Assembly (NCBI RefSeq): GCF_001692445.1 | Contig: NZ_MAQA01000005.1 | Location: forward strand, 62,001 to 126,000 | Direction: 5' to 3' | DNA from: Oerskovia enterophila | GTDB taxonomy: Bacteria > Actinomycetota > Actinomycetes > Actinomycetales > Cellulomonadaceae | Length of the DNA stretch: 64,000 bases | Part shown: piece by piece, positions 55,502 through 64,000 of the stretch | Layout of the letters: each line of letters opens with the position of its first letter | Position numbering within the stretch: the first letter of the stretch is position 1 | Made by a program: the position numbers and the translations under genes | Notes under the pieces: generated by a model | Told to the model about the DNA's origin: nothing | What the model saw: the letters and a program-made list of their open reading frames with translations, nothing else | Databases searched by the model: none

Positions 55502-56962
55502 GTGCCCATCGACCTGACCCAGCTGATCAAGGCCTACGACGTCCGGGGCACGGTCCCGGACCAGTTCAACCCCCAGGTGGCCCGAGCGATCGGCGCGGCC
55601 TTCGCACGCGTCGTCGTGCTGCCCGAGGCGATCCCCGGTGAGCCGCCCGCCCGGCCGAGCGTCGCCGTCGGGCGAGACATGCGTGACAGCGGGCCAGAGC
55701 TCGTCGACGCGTTCGCGCAGGGCCTCGCCGACGCGGGCGTGGACGTGATCCGGATCGGCCTGTGCTCGACCGACGGGCTCTACTACGCGTCCGGCGCGCT
55801 GGACATCCCTGGGGCCATGTTCACGGCCTCGCACAACCCCGCCGTCTACAACGGCATCAAGCTGTGCCGTGCCGGTGCACGGCCCGTGGGGCAGGACTCA
55901 GGCCTGGTCGCGGTGCGCGAGCTCGCCCAGGAGTACCTCGACGGCGAGCTGCCCGCCCCGGTCGAGGGCCGGGGCGAGATCACCGACCGCGACATGCTCG
56001 CCGACTACGCGGCCTTCCTGCGCTCGCTCGTGGACCTGCGCGGCATCCGCCCGCTCAAGGTCGTCGTCGACGCGGGCAACGGCATGGGCGGCTACACCGC
56101 TCCTGCGGTCCTGGGGACCGCGGCGGGCCTCGAGGCGCTGCCGCTCGACGTCGTGCCCCTGTACTTCGAGCTCGACGGCTCGTTCCCGAACCACGAGGCC
56201 AACCCGCTCGACCCCAAGAACCTGGTGGACCTGCAGGCCGCGGTCGTCGAGCACGACGCGGACCTCGGCCTCGCGTTCGACGGCGACGCCGACCGCTGCT
56301 TCGTGATCGACGAGCACGGCGACCCCGTGTCGCCGTCCGCGATCACGGCCCTGGTGGGGCTGCGCGAGGTCGAGCGCGAGAAGACCGCCGGGCGGGTCCC
56401 GACGATCATCCACAACCTCATCACCTCGCGCGCGGTCCCGGACTTCATGTCGGCGGCGGGCGCGAAGGTCGTGCGGACGCGCGTGGGCCACTCGTTCATC
56501 AAGGCGCAGATGGCCGACAACGACGCGGTGTTCGGCGGCGAGCACAGCGCCCACTACTACTTCCGTGACTTCTTCTTCGCCGACACGGGCATGCTCGCGG
56601 CGATGCACGTGCTCGCGGCGCTCGGCGGGCAGGAGCACCCGCTCTCGGCGCTCGGCGAGGTCTACGAGCCGTACACCTCGAGCGGGGAGATCAACTCCGA
56701 GGTGGCCGACGTGCCGGCCGCCCGGGCTCGTGTGGTCCAGGCGTACGTGACCGAGGAGGGGGCGGGGCCGGTCGTCGTCGACGAGCTCGACGGTCTCACG
56801 GTCTCCCACTGGGACTCCCACCCGCAGTGGTGGTTCAACCTCCGCGCGTCCAACACCGAGCCGCTCCTGCGTCTCAACGTCGAGGCCGCCGACGAGGACA
56901 TCATGGAGAAGGTGCGCGACGACGTCCTGTCGCTCGTGCGCGCCACCGAGAACGAGAGCTGA
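55502..56962 (+). CDS. manB: Phosphomannomutase/phosphoglucomutase
   Basis: A 486-residue alpha-D-phosphohexomutase. The phosphoserine loop TASHNP has Ser110; the metal-binding loop DGDADR lies at 260-265; a sugar-binding loop GGEHSAHYYFRD and a phosphate-binding RASNTEP are present. This is the actinobacterial ManB/PmmA type, interconverting mannose-6-P and mannose-1-P for GDP-mannose and mannosylated envelope compounds. Trm112-like and cation-transporter genes follow on the same strand. Confidence 0.96.
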   Translation: MPIDLTQLIKAYDVRGTVPDQFNPQVARAIGAAFARVVVLPEAIPGEPPARPSVAVGRDMRDSGPELVDAFAQGLADAGVDVIRIGLCSTDGLYYASGALDIPGAMFTASHNPAVYNGIKLCRAGARPVGQDSGLVAVRELAQEYLDGELPAPVEGRGEITDRDMLADYAAFLRSLVDLRGIRPLKVVVDAGNGMGGYTAPAVLGTAAGLEALPLDVVPLYFELDGSFPNHEANPLDPKNLVDLQAAVVEHDADLGLAFDGDADRCFVIDEHGDPVSPSAITALVGLREVEREKTAGRVPTIIHNLITSRAVPDFMSAAGAKVVRTRVGHSFIKAQMADNDAVFGGEHSAHYYFRDFFFADTGMLAAMHVLAALGGQEHPLSALGEVYEPYTSSGEINSEVADVPAARARVVQAYVTEEGAGPVVVDELDGLTVSHWDSHPQWWFNLRASNTEPLLRLNVEAADEDIMEKVRDDVLSLVRATENES

Positions 56963-56972
56963 GGTCGAGCAC

Positions 56973-57197
56973 ATGAGCAAGGACACGACGGCGGGGACCC
57001 CCGCAGGTGGAGCCGTCACCCTCGACGCCTGGGTCCGGGAGGCGCTGCGCTGCCCCGTGACAGGAGCGACACTCGTCGACGGCACCGGGCCCGACGGGAG
57101 CCCCGAGCTCCACTCGACGGACGCAGAGCGCCCGCTCGCCTACCCGGTCCGCGACGGGATCCCGGTGCTGCTCGAGGGCGACGCGCGCGCCCTGTAG
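56973..57197 (+). CDS. Trm112-like small protein
   Basis: A 74-residue protein with RCPVTGATLVDG and YPVRDGIPVLLEGDAR, the pattern of Trm112/YcaR. Such proteins act as small partners of methyltransferases or as chaperone-like factors. It begins 10 nt after the mutase stop and is probably co-transcribed. A single cysteine remains of the usual zinc ligands. Confidence 0.85.
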   Translation: MSKDTTAGTPAGGAVTLDAWVREALRCPVTGATLVDGTGPDGSPELHSTDAERPLAYPVRDGIPVLLEGDARAL

Positions 57198-57330
57198 AGA
57201 CGTCGCCCCAGCGTCCCGTCGCCGCGGGCTACGCTTCCCCTCGGGTTCCCGGTGCGCTTCGGTGCGACGGGGCCGAGCACACTCCGGTCGGCTCCGCCCC
57301 CCGGACGTCCGTCGCGAAGGGGATCGCATC

Positions 57331-58275
57331 ATGTCGGCTCACGGCGGCACCAAAGCGGTCGTCGCTGCCCTGCTCGCGAACCTGGGCATCGCGGTCACCA
57401 AGTTCGTCGCGTTCTTCCTGACGGGGGCGTCGTCGATGCTGGCCGAGGGCGTCCACTCGGTCGCCGACTCGGGGAACCAGGCGCTCCTGCTCCTGGGGGG
57501 CAAGAAGGCCAGGCGGGCCGCAGACGAGGAGCACCCGTTCGGCTACGGGCGCGAGCGCTACGTCTACGCCTTCATCGTCTCGATCGTGCTCTTCACGGTC
57601 GGCGGTCTGTTCGCGCTCTACGAGGCGTGGCACAAGTGGGAGGACCCGCATCCGATCACGGAGTGGAAGTGGGTGCCCATAGCGGTGCTGCTCGCCGCGA
57701 TCGTCATGGAATCGACCTCGTTCCGCACCGCGGTCCGCGAGTCGAACCCTGCCCGCGGGCAGCAGTCGTGGCCGTCGTTCATCCGTACGGCCAAGTCTCC
57801 CGAGCTCCCCGTGGTGCTCCTCGAGGACTTCGGGGCGCTCGTCGGCCTGACGCTGGCCCTCGGGGGAGTGGGTCTGACGCTCGTCACGGGGGACGGGCGC
57901 TGGGACGCCGCGGGGACTGCGTGCATCGGCGTCCTGCTCGTCCTCATCGCGGTCGTCCTGGCCGTCGAGACCAAGTCGCTCCTGCTCGGTGAGTCCGCGA
58001 CGCGCGAGAACGTCGACGCGATCCGCACGGCCCTCGTCGGAGAGGGCGTGGCCTCTGTGATCCACCTCAAGACGCTCCACCTGGGACCCGAGGAGCTGCT
58101 CGTCGCCGCGAAGATCGAGGTCACCGCGACAGCGGACGCCGCCTCGATCGCCCGCGCCATCGACGCGGCCGAGGCCCGTGTCCGTACGGCCGTCCCCATC
58201 GCGCGCGTGATCTATCTCGAGCCGGACCTGCGCCGTGCGGAGCCGGTGGCTGAGGCCCCTCCAGCTCGGACGTAG
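57331..58275 (+). CDS. Cation diffusion facilitator transporter
   Basis: A 314-residue CDF protein with six membrane helices. The zinc/divalent-metal site is in SSMLAEGVHSVADSGNQALLLLG (shown in part: Asp and His pattern), and the cytoplasmic C-domain (about 230-300) has the ferredoxin-like CDF fold. It exports Zn, Fe or other divalent metals. AAGGGG lies 9 nt before the ATG at 57331; the longer frame from 57262 is not family-like. Confidence 0.92.
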   Translation: MSAHGGTKAVVAALLANLGIAVTKFVAFFLTGASSMLAEGVHSVADSGNQALLLLGGKKARRAADEEHPFGYGRERYVYAFIVSIVLFTVGGLFALYEAWHKWEDPHPITEWKWVPIAVLLAAIVMESTSFRTAVRESNPARGQQSWPSFIRTAKSPELPVVLLEDFGALVGLTLALGGVGLTLVTGDGRWDAAGTACIGVLLVLIAVVLAVETKSLLLGESATRENVDAIRTALVGEGVASVIHLKTLHLGPEELLVAAKIEVTATADAASIARAIDAAEARVRTAVPIARVIYLEPDLRRAEPVAEAPPART

Positions 58276-58287
58276 TCCTCACCGTCC

Positions 58288-58332
58288 GACGACGGTGGGC
58301 GGGCTCCCACGCCGGGGGCGACCGCCGTCGTC
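58288..58332. terminator. Hairpin between transporter and convergent O-antigen-ligase-like gene
   Basis: An 8-bp stem (58288-58295 with 58325-58332), with a smaller inner stem, lies in the 87-bp convergent gap. Confidence 0.4.
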
Positions 58333-58362
58333 GTCTGGTCGGGGCACGACGAGGCTCCGTGA

Positions 58363-60324
58363 TCACGACTGGTGACCTGCACCCGACACCGACTCGAGCA
58401 CCGCAAGGTTCTGCCGCGCGAGGTCGGCGGTCGAAGGGTTCCCTGCGGCCACGTCGAGGTGCGCGCGGGCGAGGTCGAGGTCTCCTGTCCGAGCCGCGGC
58501 GACACCGCGCAGGAGCCGCGCCCGGGGATCCTCACCCTGCTCGAGGACCTGGTCGAGGACGGACGCGGCCGCCACCGGGTCGGCCAGCGCGAGGTGCCCG
58601 AGCGCCAGCGAGATGCGGGCCTCGGAGGACGAGGGGTGGCTCTCCAGGGCGCGTTCGGCCCACACGACGGTTGCTCGCGCAGACGGCTCGTGCCCGGCCT
58701 CCGACCCGGCCGAGAAGGTCTGTGCGGCGATGAGGGCGACGTCTCCGTCCCAGGGGCGGAGCGCCTGGGCGAGGCCGAACGCGGACTCCGCGGCGTCGAC
58801 GTCGCCGGCCGCCGCGGCCGCGGTCGCGCGGGCGAGGGGGATCTCGCCGGCCGACGCGAGGAGCAGCACCGCGCAGAAGATCCCGCCCGTGGCCAGAGCG
58901 AGCGGCGTCGTCCACGGCTTCCGACGTACCGTGAAGCTCTGCGCGTCCGTCCCCTGTGCGCCGTGCGGGCCGGAGACCAGCGCTCCCGCGGCGAGGCCCA
59001 CGAGCGTGACCGTGCCGATCGTCGTGAAGTGCGTGCTGAGCGCGAAGGTCGTGCCGACCACGGCCGCGAGCGAGCCGTGGAGGAGCAGGCTCCGAGCGTC
59101 CTGAGACCCTGGGGGGCGTACGTCGGTCCGCACGTTCTCCCGGCAGGCCGCGCGGCCCCCGACGACGAGCACGGTCAGCGCGAGCGCGAGCGCGGCCAGG
59201 AGCAGTGGCACCCCGCCCGAGACGGCGGCCTGGAGCGGCCAGGCGTGCGGTGAGTCCAGGGCGAGCGAGGGGTCGGAGGCTCCGACGGCGAGGTTGGACC
59301 GGTAGGTCGGATAGGCGTCGACGAGGCCGCTCGGTCCGGTCCCGACGAGCGGACGGTCCTCGACCAGGTGCCGTATCGAGGCCCAGAGGTCGATGCGCCC
59401 CTCGGTCGTGGCCGCGGCGAGAGGGTCCTCGCCCGTGAGCCGGGCACGTGAGGCGGGGAGGAGCAGGGCGCCCGACAGCGCCAGGCCGGATGCAACGAGC
59501 GGCGCCAGGACGGTCGTGGTCGAGCGTTGCGAGGGGAGACGTACGGACCCCCGCGGCCGCAGCCGCGGCGCGACCGTGAGGATCGCACCGACGATCACGG
59601 TGCCCAGCAGCGCGGCTCGCGACCCGGACGCCACGACCACGGTGATCGCGGCGAGCGCGCCGGCGAGCGGGAGAGGTCGGACGGTCCGGCCCGGGACGCC
59701 GTGCGGAGAGGCCGACGGCAGGGTCGAGACGACGTACGGCAGGAGGAGCGCGAGCAGGACCATCCCGCAGATTCCCTGGTCGGTCGCGTTGCCCAGCAGC
59801 GCACCGGGGCGGGAGACGTCGCCCCCCGTCGGTCGCAGACCGGTCGCCTCGAGGACGCTCACCACGCCGAGGACGACCGACACGACCGAGAGCATCCTTG
59901 CCCAGGCGAAGATCACCCGGTCGGGGGCGCCTGGTCCGAGGACGCGCGCCCCGGCCCAGACGACTCCGACGTACACGGGCAGGGCGACGAGCCCCTCGTA
60001 GCGCGGCCATCGCCCGACGACCTGTGCGAACGGCGCGTCGGAGGCGAGGGCGGCGACCACCAGCCAGGCCGCGCCCAGGCCGAGCAGGACGGCGACGGTC
60101 CGCGGGAGCGTGCCGCGGCGGGCCACGGGGACCGCGGCCAGGACTGCGCACGCCGCGACCGCGAGCTTGGGGAGCGTGAACCGGTCGAGCCCTCCTGGCA
60201 GGAGGACGAGCGGGACGCAGGCCATCAGCAGGAGCGCCGCACGGCCGTCGCGCACGGCGGCGAGCACCGCACCGACGACGGCAGGACGGCGTGGGCCCGA
60301 GAGCCGGGGATCGGGTGGAGGCAC
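58363..60324 (-). CDS. O-antigen ligase/polymerase-like membrane protein with TPR tail
   Basis: A 653-residue protein. About 12 membrane helices (30-500) include an O-antigen-ligase-like (Wzy_C) loop near residues 310-350, with GPSGLVDAYPTYRSNLAVGA. The last 130 residues form TPR-like helical repeats, probably at the periplasmic side. Members ligate or polymerise polysaccharide. The GTG at 60324 has TAGTCT 12 nt upstream and no ribosome site. With the flippase at 34550 it could form a Wzx/Wzy-type route (inference). Confidence 0.85.
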   Translation of the reverse strand: MPPPDPRLSGPRRPAVVGAVLAAVRDGRAALLLMACVPLVLLPGGLDRFTLPKLAVAACAVLAAVPVARRGTLPRTVAVLLGLGAAWLVVAALASDAPFAQVVGRWPRYEGLVALPVYVGVVWAGARVLGPGAPDRVIFAWARMLSVVSVVLGVVSVLEATGLRPTGGDVSRPGALLGNATDQGICGMVLLALLLPYVVSTLPSASPHGVPGRTVRPLPLAGALAAITVVVASGSRAALLGTVIVGAILTVAPRLRPRGSVRLPSQRSTTTVLAPLVASGLALSGALLLPASRARLTGEDPLAAATTEGRIDLWASIRHLVEDRPLVGTGPSGLVDAYPTYRSNLAVGASDPSLALDSPHAWPLQAAVSGGVPLLLAALALALTVLVVGGRAACRENVRTDVRPPGSQDARSLLLHGSLAAVVGTTFALSTHFTTIGTVTLVGLAAGALVSGPHGAQGTDAQSFTVRRKPWTTPLALATGGIFCAVLLLASAGEIPLARATAAAAAGDVDAAESAFGLAQALRPWDGDVALIAAQTFSAGSEAGHEPSARATVVWAERALESHPSSSEARISLALGHLALADPVAAASVLDQVLEQGEDPRARLLRGVAAARTGDLDLARAHLDVAAGNPSTADLARQNLAVLESVSGAGHQS

Positions 60325-60330
60325 CGGACG

Positions 60331-60336
60331 AGACTA
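60331..60336 (-). promoter_or_regulatory. -10-like hexamer for the O-antigen-ligase-like gene
   Basis: TAGTCT on the minus strand starts exactly 12 nt before the GTG at 60324, indicating a leaderless transcript. Confidence 0.5.
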
Positions 60337-60475
60337 GTGGCTCCTCACGAGCCCACGCTGCATGACATAACTACCCAGACCGGGACAAACGAATTGTGTG
60401 TTCGAGGCATCCTCCGACACACTGTGCGCGTCCGTCCGCACCGGTGCGCGACGGATCCGAACGAACGGAGCATCG

Positions 60476-62239
60476 ATGCCCCTCCCACCACGGACCCGAC
60501 CTGCCGAGCGACGAGCTCGCCGGGGACCCCTCGCTCGACGTGCCAGCGGGAGGAGCCTCGCCGTCGCCCTGGCGCTCGCGGTCCTCCTGCCGACCGGAGC
60601 TGTCGCGGCCACCGACTCGACGACCACGGATGTGCGTGCCCAGGCGTCCTCGACCGCAACGTCGCCCGGAGACGTCCGGCTCGACTCCTCGTCCACGATC
60701 CAGGGCACGGTGCTGGACTCCGTGGGCCGGCCGGCGAAGGGCGTCTCGGTCACGGCCACCGCGCCTGGAGTCACCGTGAGCGCCGTCGTCGGGGAGGACG
60801 GGAGCTTCGTGATCGAAGGGGTCGGCGCCGACGTCGACCATGTCCTCCACGTCGTCGGCCAGCCCGGCGTCTACACGACGCAGTACCTGACGCTCGACGG
60901 GGGGCTCTGGACGACGAGCAGCGACTTCGCGAGCGCGACCCCGGTGCGCGGTGGCACGTCCGCCCTCGCTGTCCGACTCCGTCCCTCTCCACGGATCGAC
61001 GGGACGGTCCACGATGCCGACGGGGTCGGGCTCGACGGCCTGTTCGTCCAGCTGCTGAAGAGCGGGTCGGGCGAGTGGGCAGGGTCCGTCCCGACTCTCA
61101 ACCGCGGGAAGTTCGCGTTCGACGAGCTCGAGGTCGGTGCTGACTTCGTCCTGTTCGTCTCGAGCTACAGCGACCCGCGCTATCTCGGTGGCTACGTCCG
61201 CGTCGCGGACGACGGGACGGCCGCCCTGGTCCCGGACGTCGCGGACGCGACGCGGGTCTCGACCGGGACGCTCGGCCTCGACGTCACGGTCGGTGAGACC
61301 GGAGGGTTCTCGGGGCGGCTCACGGGCGTCAGCGGGGCTGAGGAGTACCACTCGTTCACGCTCCACTCCGTGGACGGGAAGATCGTCGGCTGGCCAGGCG
61401 CTGTCGCGGCGGACTGGGGCCTCGGCGCGGACGGGTCGTACTCGCTGCAGTCGTCCGTGCCGGGGACCTACCGCATCGGTGTCAACCGGCAGAGCGGCAT
61501 CTCCCGGTACGCCGCGACGTACTTCTCGGTGTCCAAGGCCCAGGGGGTGTCGACGGTGGCCAAGGCGTCGCCCGTGCTGCTGACCGCAGGAGAGATCACC
61601 CCGGACGTCGATGTCGAACTGCGTGAGTGCGCTTCGGTCAGCGGGAAGCTGACCGGATGGCATCCCTCGTCCGCGATGGTCACGGTCTACGACGACGAGA
61701 ACCCCGACGTCGCGACGCGCCAGGCCATCGTCGACCCGGACGGGACGTACACGGTCACGGGCCTGCTGCCCGGGCGCTACCACGTGGCCGTCGACTACTT
61801 CTCCGACTCGGCGACGGGGCCGCGGGGCAAGGTGTTCCTGGGCGGCGGCGCGACCGAGCCCGAGCGCACGCGCCTCGACGTCCCCCGCTGCTCCCCCGTC
61901 AAGGGCGTGAACGTCAAGGTCCCGGTGCCTCGCCTCGAGATCACCGAGGCGCCGGTCGTCTCGGGCACGCCGGTCGTGGGTGCGGAGCTGGCCGTGACGT
62001 CGGGGGCCTGGACCCTCGAGGGGGCCTTCGAGCCGTCCGGACCGACGACCGTCCGGTACCAGTGGTTGCGTGACGGCAAGGTCGTCAAGGGGGCCAGGAG
62101 CGCGACCTACGTGCCCGTCCGCGCCGACGTCGGCAAGAGCCTGTCGGTCCAGGTGACCGCCGAGCTGACGGGCTTCCGCAAGGGCAGTGCCACATCGGAG
62201 GGCACCGCACCGGTCGTCGTGGTGGCACCAGGAAGCTGA
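60476..62239 (+). CDS. Secreted beta-sandwich-repeat protein
   Basis: A 587-residue exported protein. After a signal peptide (about 20-45) come repeated carboxypeptidase-regulatory-like (CarboxypepD_reg) modules, each with a G-T-V-x-D core (IQGTVLDSVGRPAKGVSVTA, then IDGTVHDADGVGLDGLFVQL). The C-terminus (about 490-587) is an Ig-like domain with YQWLRDGKVVKGARSATYVP and no wall-sorting signal. I see no catalytic residues. It probably acts as a surface or secreted binding protein. GGAG lies 6 nt before the ATG. Confidence 0.8.
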   Translation: MPLPPRTRPAERRARRGPLARRASGRSLAVALALAVLLPTGAVAATDSTTTDVRAQASSTATSPGDVRLDSSSTIQGTVLDSVGRPAKGVSVTATAPGVTVSAVVGEDGSFVIEGVGADVDHVLHVVGQPGVYTTQYLTLDGGLWTTSSDFASATPVRGGTSALAVRLRPSPRIDGTVHDADGVGLDGLFVQLLKSGSGEWAGSVPTLNRGKFAFDELEVGADFVLFVSSYSDPRYLGGYVRVADDGTAALVPDVADATRVSTGTLGLDVTVGETGGFSGRLTGVSGAEEYHSFTLHSVDGKIVGWPGAVAADWGLGADGSYSLQSSVPGTYRIGVNRQSGISRYAATYFSVSKAQGVSTVAKASPVLLTAGEITPDVDVELRECASVSGKLTGWHPSSAMVTVYDDENPDVATRQAIVDPDGTYTVTGLLPGRYHVAVDYFSDSATGPRGKVFLGGGATEPERTRLDVPRCSPVKGVNVKVPVPRLEITEAPVVSGTPVVGAELAVTSGAWTLEGAFEPSGPTTVRYQWLRDGKVVKGARSATYVPVRADVGKSLSVQVTAELTGFRKGSATSEGTAPVVVVAPGS

Positions 62240-62287
62240 TGCCCGGCCGGCACCGCTCTGACGCATGACGGTGCAGCGAGGACAGCG

Positions 62288-62337
62288 CGAACGCCGCAGG
62301 CCGGCACCCCTCGTGGGGTGCCGGCCTGCGGCGTTCG
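62288..62337. terminator. Strong bidirectional hairpin (23-bp stem)
   Basis: Arms 62288-62310 and 62315-62337 are exact complements with loop TCGT. It stands between the secreted protein and the convergent betaine-binding protein and would stop both transcripts. Confidence 0.9.
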
Positions 62338-62352
62338 GGGAAGCAGCCGGGA

Positions 62353-63285
62353 TCAGCCCTTCGCGGCGGCCTTCAGGTCGTCGACGAACGTCGGGTTGGC
62401 CTCGAGCCACTCGCGCACCGAGGCGTCGTTGTCGGAGCCCTCGTTCTCGTTGAACATGATGTTCTCGAGCGAGAAGAGCTGCTCGTCGCTCAGCGTGAGC
62501 GCCGAGATCCAGGACGCGACGTCAGGGTGGTCCGCGGTGAAGCCCGTGCGGGCGACCGAGTGGATCTTCTCGGCGTCACCCATCGCGCCCTCGGGGTCCT
62601 CGAGGTCCTTGACGGGGAACGCGTCGTAGGCCCAGTGCGGCCGCCACAGCGTGACGGCCACGTTCTCGCCCGCGTCGGTCTTGGCCTTGAGCTCGGCAAG
62701 CATGGCCGGGGTCGAGGAGATGACGAAGTCCATGTCGTCCAGGCCGTAGGTCGGGATGGCCTCGTCCTGCGTGATGCGGGTCAGGCCCGCGCCGGACTCG
62801 ATGCCGACGATGCGGTTGCCGAACAGGTCGGCGTTCGCGGCGAGCTCGTCGAGGCTGTCGATCGGTGCGTCCTCGTTGACCGCGATGGTCAGCTTGGCGT
62901 CGTCGTACCAGTACCCGAGGTCCTCGAGGTCGTCGCCGTACTGCTCCTGGTAGTCGGCGTGCGTGAGGGGCAGCCACATGTCGAAGTTGACGTCGAAGTC
63001 GCCTCCCGCCATACCCGTGTAGACGATGCCGGGGTCGGCCGTCTCGGTGCGGACCGTGTACCCCTCGTCCTCGAGGATGGCCTTGAACAGGTGCGAGACC
63101 GCGATGCCCTCGTCCCAGCCCGTGTGGATCGCGATGGTGATGTCCTTGCTGGGCTCGGCGGAGGCCGAGCCGGAGCCGGAGTCGGTCTCGCCCGAGGCGC
63201 AGGCCGCGAGCCCGAGCCCGAGGGCGAGCGAGGAGGCGACGATCGCGGTGCGACGACGGGCCTGGTGATGACGTGCGGGAGACAT
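62353..63285 (-). CDS. Glycine-betaine/choline-type ABC substrate-binding lipoprotein
   Basis: A 310-residue lipoprotein: signal with lipobox LGLAAC (Cys about 29), Ser/Gly-rich linker and an OpuAC fold. HTGWDEGIAVSHLF near 54, YWYDDAKLTIAVNEDAP, GIESGAGL and WRPHWAYDAFPVKDLEDP match the betaine-binding family (OpuAC/ProX-like). The permease gene lies downstream of the window on the same side (63380-64000), reading toward it. It binds an osmoprotectant. Confidence 0.93.
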   Translation of the reverse strand: MSPARHHQARRRTAIVASSLALGLGLAACASGETDSGSGSASAEPSKDITIAIHTGWDEGIAVSHLFKAILEDEGYTVRTETADPGIVYTGMAGGDFDVNFDMWLPLTHADYQEQYGDDLEDLGYWYDDAKLTIAVNEDAPIDSLDELAANADLFGNRIVGIESGAGLTRITQDEAIPTYGLDDMDFVISSTPAMLAELKAKTDAGENVAVTLWRPHWAYDAFPVKDLEDPEGAMGDAEKIHSVARTGFTADHPDVASWISALTLSDEQLFSLENIMFNENEGSDNDASVREWLEANPTFVDDLKAAAKG

Positions 63286-63379
63286 GCTGTCCTTCCTTCG
63301 GGGGCGGGCCGCTGGCGCGGCCGCGCCCGCCTGGGTTGGTGGTGGTGCAGGAGACGTGCGGGCCCGGACGGACCGGGGC

Positions 63380-64000
63380 TCAGACCGCGCTGGCCGCGAG
63401 GGCCTTGGCGACGGGTGAACGGGTGCTGAGCGCCGAGGTGACGCGGTCGAGGAAGACCGCGAGGATCACCACGGACAGCCCTGCCTCGAACCCGAGCGAG
63501 ATGTTGATGCGCTGGAGGGCTGCGACGACGTCGCCTCCCAGGCCGCCTGCGCCGACCAGGCCGGCGAGCACGACCATCGAGAGCGAGAGCATGATGACCT
63601 GGTTGACGCCGGCCATGATGGTCGGCATGGCGAGCGGGAGCTGGATCTGGCGCAGGATGCGGCCCGGCGTCGAGCCGAACGCGTGCCCGGCCTCGACGAC
63701 CTCGGAGTCCACCTGGCGGATGCCCAGCTCGGTGAAGCGGACGCCCGGGGCGAGGGCGAACACCACGGTCGCGACGATGCCGGGGACGGCGCCCGTGAGG
63801 AAGATCATGACCATCGGGATGAGGTAGACGAATCCCGGCATGGTCTGCATGAAGTCGAGCACGGGCCGCACGACGCGTGAGACCTTGTCGTTCCGGGCGG
63901 CCCAGATGCCCAGCGGGATGCCGATCGCGAGCGCGATCACGCTGGCGACGAGCACGAGGGCGAGCGTCGCCATCGCGTTGTCCCACTGGTCGACGCCGGC
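63380..64000 (-). CDS. Glycine-betaine ABC permease (3' part only, runs off window)
   Basis: The last 206 residues of a ProW/OpuAB-type permease; the start lies beyond 64000. Four or five membrane helices and the family loop VEAGHAFGSTPGRILRQIQLPLA (ATPase contact) are visible. It is 94 nt upstream of the binding-protein gene and in the same direction, forming the usual permease-receptor operon. The ATPase gene is outside the window. Confidence 0.92.
   Translation of the reverse strand, partial: AGVDQWDNAMATLALVLVASVIALAIGIPLGIWAARNDKVSRVVRPVLDFMQTMPGFVYLIPMVMIFLTGAVPGIVATVVFALAPGVRFTELGIRQVDSEVVEAGHAFGSTPGRILRQIQLPLAMPTIMAGVNQVIMLSLSMVVLAGLVGAGGLGGDVVAALQRINISLGFEAGLSVVILAVFLDRVTSALSTRSPVAKALAASAV

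Overview
The window is very GC-rich, with strong G/C third-codon bias. It has actinobacterial markers: WhiB, a TIGR03089 protein, DUF3499, DUF5719, LCP-family protein, GtrA-like proteins and LGFP repeats. GTG and TTG starts are common, and several genes appear to be leaderless. The best guess is an actinomycete of the order Micrococcales (Cellulomonadaceae/Promicromonosporaceae-like); the species cannot be named from sequence alone. I saw no tRNA, rRNA, CRISPR array, insertion sequence or phage gene.

Layout. (1) 1-10.6 kb: the 5' part of an FtsK/EssC-like ATPase, a MacB-type ABC transporter (ATPase plus FtsX-like permease) beside a NarL-type two-component pair, and a divergent OmpR-type two-component pair. 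(2) 10.7-18.8 kb: a GtrA-like protein, purK-purE, an LCP-family wall-polymer ligase with a possible new 87-residue upstream gene, an LGFP-repeat secreted protein with a partner lipoprotein, and a second GtrA-like protein. (3) 18.8-47.7 kb: a large cell-envelope polysaccharide locus. It contains two DUF2142 membrane proteins, an RgpF-like rhamnan glycosyltransferase, an O-acetylation pair (acyltransferase 3 plus an AlgJ/AlgX-like SGNH protein), a Wzm/Wzt ABC exporter, a separate MOP-type flippase, several GT2 and GT4 glycosyltransferases and a methyltransferase. It also has all four dTDP-L-rhamnose genes (split into two places) and four of the five enzymes expected for a UDP-2,3-diacetamido-2,3-dideoxy-mannuronate-type sugar. 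(4) 47.8-58.3 kb: a conserved actinobacterial block with a TIGR03089 protein, WhiB2-like regulator, an 1147-residue membrane glycosyltransferase, DUF5719, a metallopeptidase-fold protein, DUF3499, phosphomannomutase, a Trm112-like protein and a cation diffusion facilitator. It resembles the mycobacterial whiB2-wbbL-manB neighbourhood. (5) 58.3-64 kb: an O-antigen-ligase-like/TPR protein, a secreted beta-sandwich-repeat protein and part of a glycine-betaine ABC transporter.

How the genes fit together. RmlA-D would make dTDP-rhamnose. The Wlb/Wbp-like set would make a diacetamido-uronic acid, if a UDP-GlcNAc 6-dehydrogenase is supplied from elsewhere. Phosphomannomutase would feed mannose donors. 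The glycosyltransferases would assemble rhamnose-rich glycans, exported by Wzm/Wzt and perhaps in parallel by the flippase with the polymerase/ligase-like protein. The O-acetylation pair and a GtrA/GtrB/DUF2142 set could decorate the glycan outside the membrane, and the LCP protein could attach it to peptidoglycan. These links are inferred from gene content and order.

The clearest non-coding signals are a repeated arrangement, on both strands, of a -10-like TANNNT hexamer about 12-14 nt upstream of start codons lacking a ribosome binding site, and a perfect 46-bp loopless palindrome between divergent genes at 36979-37024.
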